DNA from: Tillus elongatus
Lineage: Eukaryota > Arthropoda > Insecta > Coleoptera > Cleridae
Assembly (NCBI GenBank): GCA_964006375.1
Contig: OZ023265.1
Coordinates: 118,588,858 to 118,652,857 of the forward strand
Length of the DNA: 64,000 nt
Direction of reading: 5' to 3'
Shown: positions 60,501-64,000 of the stretch, piece after piece
Layout: every line of letters begins with the position of its first letter
How positions within the stretch are numbered: the stretch's first letter is position 1
The notes under the pieces: model-generated
Databases searched by the model: none
Seen by the model: the letters and a program-made list of their open reading frames with translations, nothing else
Told to the model about the DNA's origin: nothing
Made by a program: the position numbers and the translations under genes

Positions 60501-61226
60501 TCGAGTATTCGTATTATATGGTTGAATTGTCGATATAACATTATCTTGTGTTATAGTAGGCGTCCTTGAGCTGCGCTTACGTTCATCTGTAACGTGATAC
60601 TTATATTGGTTACGTAATCGGCTAGTCTGTAGGTTCTGCGGTGTTTCATAATCTTCGTCCTTGTGCGCTAACATGTAATTTACGAGTTCAAGTTCTCCAT
60701 TACAATTGAAGTACTCTTTTGTTATGATACTGTTTACAGTGGCTGTAGTATCTGGGTTTTGTGAACCATCTGCTTTGGCTTTTATTCTTGCCGGTTGATT
60801 GACATTGTTTAATTGAGGGTATTGAATTTTAATGATTTGCTTACCTAGATGCATGACTTCATTTTTAAAATCTATTCTGGCTTCATTGTCCCTTAGGAAT
60901 TGGATCCCAATGAGACCTGAATATAAAGGGTTAAAGTCGAAAAGGCAGAATTCTTGTGCCTTGTTCGAAATTGATTTAAGGGTGATATTTATGCGTTCTG
61001 AGTGCGTCGAAGTTCCGTGCGGGGTCCGAATAATGAATGGTTGTGTCCTTATTTTGTTTGCGAAATCTTGATGGGCTATTATTGGGTTTAATAAATTTTT
61101 CGACGATGTGGTGTCTATCAATAATTTTCCTCTAATTCCTTTAATTTCTATATATGGTAACCTATTTAAATCATTAATATTAAGTACATCGACTACGTGT
61201 CGTGTTGGGAGGTGCTCGCGATGGGA
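57549..61226 (-). CDS. pol: Errantivirus copy B Pol: protease, RT, RNase H, integrase
   Basis: The frame is open from the slippery site (61226) to the stop at 57549, about 1,226 codons. Counting from 61121, the protease is at the start (active-site D-T-T at residues 3-5 where D-S-G is expected). A linker with acidic patches follows, then RT with YMDD at about 431-434. RNase H comes next (TTDASN; EKELLAIVWA; TDHKPLKWL), then an acidic spacer. The integrase has an HHCC zinc-binding region, catalytic D930, D983 and E1019 (D35E spacing), and a C-terminal GPY/F module. It lies in the -1 frame relative to gag, overlapping it by about 34 nt. All parts except the protease triad look competent. Confidence 0.94.
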   Translation of the reverse strand, partial: SHREHLPTRHVVDVLNINDLNRLPYIEIKGIRGKLLIDTTSSKNLLNPIIAHQDFANKIRTQPFIIRTPHGTSTHSERINITLKSISNKAQEFCLFDFNPLYSGLIGIQFLRDNEARIDFKNEVMHLGKQIIKIQYPQLNNVNQPARIKAKADGSQNPDTTATVNSIITKEYFNCNGELELVNYMLAHKDEDYETPQNLQTSRLRNQYKYHVTDERKRSSRTPTITQDNVISTIQPYNTNTRHTGSEQKQINCENIIMEQIDVDYLNDEEKQLLFNLLSEYKDIFLNKDEPLTHTNAIKHRIRTIDDIPVHSKLYRYPYIHKPEVDRQINDMLRQKIIRKSHSPYSSPIWVISKKLDKSNKQKWRIVVDYRKLNEKTIPDRHPIPKIDEILDKIGRAQYFSTIDLISGYHQIEMDPRDIEKTAFTTDTGHWECTRMPFGLSGAPATFSRLMQNVLEGLIGQTCLVYMDDVIVFSTSLQEHIEKLKLVFERFRQSNLKIQLDKSDFLKKEAEFLGHVVSPDGIRPNPRKLDAIRKFPIPKTQKEIKSFLGLVGYYRKFIENFAHVTKPLTKCLKKNSKIDVNNEEYIGAFNSCKDILMNSPVLIPPDFSKDFILTTDASNVAIAGILSQGEPNSDHPIAYASRTLNETESRYSTIEKELLAIVWATNYFRPYLYGRKFTIYTDHKPLKWLFSLKQPNSKLLRWRLKLEEYEFKIEYKKGKLNCAADALSRVEIHPIDIDNQSMANNVDEEEEIIEIEDDEGVIEINEDETANSNADSYSAPGIPILEEEIINSKTNQIVFKNTDKPEIFSVRKDKRNFIYANFNLNDPNQIEKFIKEYCLPQRKYYCLFVNEQDYELVSSAINKNFNNVESPKFYRCLEMREEIQEDELTDMIVKYHQGKSNHRGAEETYLRIKRKYYYPNLKKHIEEYVKTCELCKTCKYNRNPVQIALEHTPTASKPLETLHVDTFQIERAIFLTILDPFSKFGQAFPIKSKNATEIAKNLIKYFSQYGACKTLIADPGTEFSNLVVKELLETYQIELHTTTPQNPESNGPIERFHSTIIEHYRLFKEKFKNMKPIELIPYCIFAYNSTIHSQTLKPPFDLIFGYIPEMFNYDPEVIITQEYNVQHKEIMKIIYEIVRSRIETSKQKTLQRTNKNTNQPFKEGDVVYKQIPPGFHKKHKNPLSGPYSIISLLEHNKAILINHKNDEQTIAHLRNLRLAGSLPQE
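57569..57570 (-). promoter_or_regulatory. Splice acceptor for env RNA (copy B)
   Basis: - strand GTCTTGCAG|GTTCC, near the end of pol, opening directly into the env frame. The identical site in copy A is 51757-51758. It pairs with the donor at 62544-62549. Confidence 0.7.
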
Positions 61227-62470
61227 AAATTTCCGTGTTGGTTATCGTATTCGTCAGCAGGTGGATTTCCCTGGCTTGCCTCATAATTTGCGTAATTTGT
61301 ATCGTTTGTTTCGTATTCTATGCTATTTGATTCGTAACCCCCGTTGGTTACGTTGTAATCGCTAAACTCTGTATTATGTAATGGGGCTGCTCGTCTTTGT
61401 GACAACCTCGTATTCGAGCTGTCTACTTCCATTGGCTCGTGATAGTTCCTATTGTTAATTATAGGGTTTTGTCCCTGTGGGTTATTAAAATTCTGTCGTC
61501 TAAAATTGTTTGAAAAATTAGTTCTATTCATAAATTGCGGATTTTGTCTATTTTGAAAATTCGTTTGATTATATTGCGGTCTATTTTGTTGCTGAGATGG
61601 TCTAAATTTAGGTTGAAAGTTTGTTGGGTTATGTTGTTGGTTATTGTGTTGTTGAAAAGGTCTGAAATTAGGTTGAAACGGTCGTTGAAACTGCACATTG
61701 TTAAACGGTGCGTTATTTTGTCTTGGAAAGAATTTTTGTCCGTCTGACCTATTCTGATTAAAATTTTTTTGTACTGTTTTGTCCCTATAATCGAAATTTT
61801 CTTCTGCGAATACGAACTTTAGGGCGTCTTCTATGCTTCCTGGTGACCTACTTCTAAGAGCTAGACCTAACGGGTTCCTAATTCCGCCTAAAAATGCTTT
61901 TAATGTTTGTTCCTGGTAAATGTTCATTTTTATTACTTTAACGCCTTCGTTCTGTTCGTTAGCTATTAGATTAGATATGAGTAATTGTTCGATATGCCTG
62001 CATCTGTTAGCGAATGCAAGGGCATCTTCCGCATTCCTTTGTTTCAAGGTGAATAGTTCTGCTAGTAGGCTACTAGAATCGCGCTGATCGCAAAAATTAT
62101 CCACAATAGCGCTTCTCAAGTCGGTCCATGTGTTTATTATCTTAGTGTTAATTATAAGCCTCGCTGTTCCCGTTAGTTTTGTTTGAATGTAATTTAATAA
62201 GAAATGATTCATATATAAATTCTCGTTTGGCATATAAAATTGGTTCATTACGAGGTCGCATGACTTTAAAAAATTACCTACATTAGCTGGTTGCCCGTCA
62301 AATTCGGGAATAGCTTTTAAGAAAAATTCTTTGAACTGGTCAGTCATGTTGCTACTACTATTACTACTATTTGAATTAGTTACTGTTGCGATATTATCGC
62401 TTATACTTATCGATCTCAATCTGTACTCAATATTCCCTAAGCTTTGTGACTCGTCTTCTGAGTCTGACAT
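61193..62470 (-). CDS. gag: Errantivirus copy B Gag
   Basis: 425 codons starting at ATG 62470 and ending at TAG 61193-61195. The N-terminal part (about residues 45-220) is a helical capsid-like region (KAIPEFDGQPANVGNFLKSC; LTGTARLIINT; AFANRCRHIEQLL; KAFLGGIRNPLG) as in gypsy-family Gag. The C-terminal part is very rich in Asn, Gln, Phe and Arg, with degenerate NxFQxxFRPxQQ repeats. No CCHC zinc knuckle is visible, which is common in errantiviruses. It forms the particle core and binds RNA. The slippery heptamer lies 12 codons before the stop. Confidence 0.93.
   Translation of the reverse strand: MSDSEDESQSLGNIEYRLRSISISDNIATVTNSNSSNSSSNMTDQFKEFFLKAIPEFDGQPANVGNFLKSCDLVMNQFYMPNENLYMNHFLLNYIQTKLTGTARLIINTKIINTWTDLRSAIVDNFCDQRDSSSLLAELFTLKQRNAEDALAFANRCRHIEQLLISNLIANEQNEGVKVIKMNIYQEQTLKAFLGGIRNPLGLALRSRSPGSIEDALKFVFAEENFDYRDKTVQKNFNQNRSDGQKFFPRQNNAPFNNVQFQRPFQPNFRPFQQHNNQQHNPTNFQPKFRPSQQQNRPQYNQTNFQNRQNPQFMNRTNFSNNFRRQNFNNPQGQNPIINNRNYHEPMEVDSSNTRLSQRRAAPLHNTEFSDYNVTNGGYESNSIEYETNDTNYANYEASQGNPPADEYDNQHGNFPIASTSQHDT
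61226..61232 (-). promoter_or_regulatory. -1 ribosomal frameshift heptamer (A AAT TTT) between gag and pol
   Basis: On the - strand the 0-frame codons are ggA AAT TTT ccc, an XXXYYYZ-type slippery sequence. Slipping back one base places the ribosome in the open pol frame. In copy A the same heptamer is 63099-63105, 6 bp from the insertion point of copy B. Confidence 0.8.
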
Positions 62471-62688
62471 ATAATTATATCAATACACACACATACAATT
62501 GAAAAATATGGCAGGAAAATGTGAAATTGGATAGCAGTAAACAACTTACAATACTATGATGGTTTCTGCTCCCATTTGGCTGCTTGGCTATGACTTCTGC
62601 GTAACTTGGTTCTAATTGGTTATTGGGCGTCGATACGCTTAGAAATCGATATTCTTTCGGTTTCTTAACCAATACTAACGACTGCGCC
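62471..62688 (-). promoter_or_regulatory. Leader of copy B with splice donor
   Basis: 218 nt between primer site and gag start. A consensus donor GTAAGT lies at 62549-62544. Upstream of it is an ATG at 62575-62573 followed by codons that reach the donor without a stop and match the env phase after splicing. This leader therefore probably supplies the start of Env. Confidence 0.65.
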
Positions 62689-62689
62689 A
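62679..62689 (-). promoter_or_regulatory. Primer binding site complementary to tRNA-Ser
   Basis: + strand CGACTGCGCCA matches the 3' end (including CCA) of insect tRNA-Ser. It touches the 5' LTR and shares its terminal A. tRNA-Ser priming is known for the 17.6/297/ZAM side of the errantiviruses. Confidence 0.82.
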
Positions 62690-63089
62690 CTTAACTTTAG
62701 CGTTAAGACAATTAACTTTTTTAAACAATTTATTATTACTTAAACACAATGATTACTTAATACAATAATGAGACAAAAAATATATATATAAGTGATATTA
62801 AAATACTTGACACGCCATGTGCCAGACTAACTAGGAAACAAGCAATGAACACTCCTATCTCGGTGCTTATCCTATTTATAGTCTTCCCCTCCAGGCGTGG
62901 CACTATTGTCTCTGGAGGTGACCTGGATCTGCTAATGCTGAATGTCACCGGAGATATTCCGTTCGCACTTGCTGGTTTTACGCCTGCATTCCTACAGGCG
63001 CCACTTCACTATTATGATGACACTGCGGTTTCTAAGGAGGCCAGGATACATTGTTGCACAATAGCCTGTTGTTGTGGCTCTATTTATCT
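62689..63089 (-). repeat. 5' LTR of errantivirus copy B (401 bp)
   Basis: Same termini and same length as the 3' LTR; differs only in the A-run/TA-run near 62776. TATAAATA promoter box on the - strand at 62873-62880. Confidence 0.96.
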
Positions 63090-63093
63090 CGCG
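63090..63093. repeat. CGCG target-site duplication, right copy
   Basis: CGCG immediately follows the outer end of B's 5' LTR and continues into copy A's gag as CGCGATGGGAAAATTTCC. Confidence 0.9.
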
Positions 63094-64000
63094 ATGGGAA
63101 AATTTCCGTGTTGGTTATCGTATTCGTCAGCAGGTGAATTTCCCTGGCTTGCCTCATAATTTGCGTAATTTGTATCGTTTGTTTCGTATTCTATGCTATT
63201 TGATTCGTAACCCCCGTTGGTTACGTTGTAATCGCTAAACTCTGTATTATGTAATGGGGCTGCTCGTCTTTGTGACAACCTCGTATTCGAGCTGTCTACT
63301 TCCATTGGCTCGTGATAGTTCCTATTGTTAATTATAGGGTTTTGTCCCTGTGGGTTATTAAAATTCTGTCGTCTAAAATTGTTTGAAAAATTAGTTCTAT
63401 TCATAAATTGCGGATTTTGTCTATTTTGAAAATTCGTTTGATTATATTGCGGTCTATTTTGTTGCTGAGATGGTCTAAAATTAGGTTGAAAGTTTGTTGG
63501 GTTATGTTGTTGGTTATTGTGTTGTTGAAAAGGTCTGAAATTAGGTTGAAACGGTCGTTGAAACTGCACATTGTTAAACGGTGCGTTATTTTGTCTTGGA
63601 AAGAATTTTTGTCCGTCTGACCTATTCTGATTAAAAAATTTTTGTACTGTTTTGTCCCTATAATCGAAATTTTCTTCTGCGAATACAAACTTTAGGGCGT
63701 CTTCTATGCTTCCTGGTGACCTACTTCTAAGAGCTAGACCTAACGGGTTCCTAATTCCGCCTAAAAATGCTTTTAATGTTTGTTCGTGGTAAATGTTCAT
63801 TTTTATTACTTTAACGCCTTCGTTCTGTTCGTTAGCTATTAGATTAGATATGAGTAATTGTTCGATATGCCTGCATCTGTTAGCGAATGCAAGGGCATCT
63901 TCCGCATTCCTTTGTTTCAAGGTGAATAGTTCTGCTAGTAGGCTACTAGAATCGCGCTGATCGCAAAAATTATCCACAATAGCGCTTCTCAAGTCGGTCC
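63094..64000 (-). pseudogene. gag: Errantivirus copy A gag, C-terminal part (cut by copy B, runs off the window)
   Basis: 302 codons open, nearly identical to B's Gag from the capsid-like region to the residue ...NFPIA, where copy B's LTR begins and ends the frame. The N-terminal part lies right of 64000. It includes its own slippery heptamer (63099-63105), now separated from pol by 7.7 kb. Confidence 0.92.

Larger units (their letters stand above)
55410..63089 (-). mobile_element. Errantivirus copy B, full length (7680 bp)
   Basis: Order on the - strand: 5' LTR (63089-62689), tRNA-Ser primer site, leader with splice donor, gag, pol in the -1 frame, env, polypurine tract, 3' LTR (55810-55410). 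The two 401-bp LTRs appear identical except for the A-run/TA-run near 55500 and 62776, so insertion is recent. All three main frames are open. The protease active site reads D-T-T instead of D-S-G. The flanking CGCG duplication and CGCG preference recall the ZAM group of errantiviruses. Confidence 0.97.
49596..64000 (-). mobile_element. Errantivirus copy A (gypsy family, env-bearing), interrupted by copy B; 5' part beyond the window
   Basis: The 3' LTR is 49596-49998, flanked on the host side by CGCG (49592-49595). Reading on the - strand, A supplies partial gag (64000-63094), then copy B (55410-63089) interrupts, then A's pol (broken) and an open env precede the 3' LTR. A and B are almost identical but A carries a pol frameshift and some LTR differences. 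It lies antisense in the gelsolin intron. Its 5' LTR should lie right of 64000. Confidence 0.95.

Noticed and set aside
62475..62690. 71-codon frame in the errantivirus leader as a separate gene
   Set aside because: It lacks an ATG at its start, overlaps the primer site and splice donor, and is explained by the leader.

Overview
This is a repeat-saturated window of an animal nuclear genome, almost certainly an insect. It carries a single-copy-type host gene with consensus GT-AG introns, plus tRNA-Ser-primed gypsy/errantivirus elements, I-type and CR1/Jockey-type LINEs, Penelope-like, pogo and mariner relics, and a tRNA-derived SINE. The background is AT-rich with many long (TA)n tracts. A large-genome insect such as a beetle would fit, but nothing here fixes the order.

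Host gene: six consecutive exons of a gelsolin/villin-family actin-severing protein lie on the + strand (30336-30535, 30650-30860, 34736-35011, 38888-39113, 41634-41878, 48840-49020). They encode the end of repeat G1 through the end of G4. Splice phases are compatible at every junction. The first part of G1 and repeats G5-G6 must lie outside the window. Its introns have absorbed most of the repeats between 30 and 64 kb.

1-30 kb: no intact host gene was recognised. The region holds tandem repeats (1428-1850), two mariner-type transposase fossils (4440-5790), a nearly intact I-clade LINE on the - strand (6978-12105, one in-frame TAA in each ORF), Penelope-like fragments facing each other (15235-15975), a LINE RNase H scrap (16396-16600), a CR1/Jockey-type LINE (- strand, 17910-20095), a pogo-like transposase relic (- strand, 21380-23175), another LINE relic (+ strand, 23850-25625), and several copies of a (TA)n-bearing element family.

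30-49 kb (gelsolin introns): a degenerate LINE split by a 342-bp SINE with a 12-bp target duplication, further SINE copies, a second pogo-like relic (- strand, 40060-41480), a Penelope GIY-YIG endonuclease end (46871-47185) followed by a hammerhead-like motif, and more copies of the (TA)n family. Two of those contain 141-bp tandem units that keep a 47-codon frame open.

49.6-64 kb: two nested copies of one errantivirus on the - strand. Copy B (55410-63089, 7680 bp) is full length with near-identical 401-bp LTRs and open gag, pol and env frames. It sits inside copy A (49596 to beyond 64000) at A's gag-pol junction, flanked by a 4-bp CGCG duplication. The sequence shows a -1 slippery heptamer for pol, splice sites for env, a tRNA-Ser primer site and polypurine tracts. 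B's protease active site differs from A's by a cluster of substitutions.

The most distinctive material is the (TA)n/47-codon element family and its long flanking duplication at 35192-36634, the nested errantivirus with its expression signals, and the Penelope 3' end with a ribozyme-like fold.
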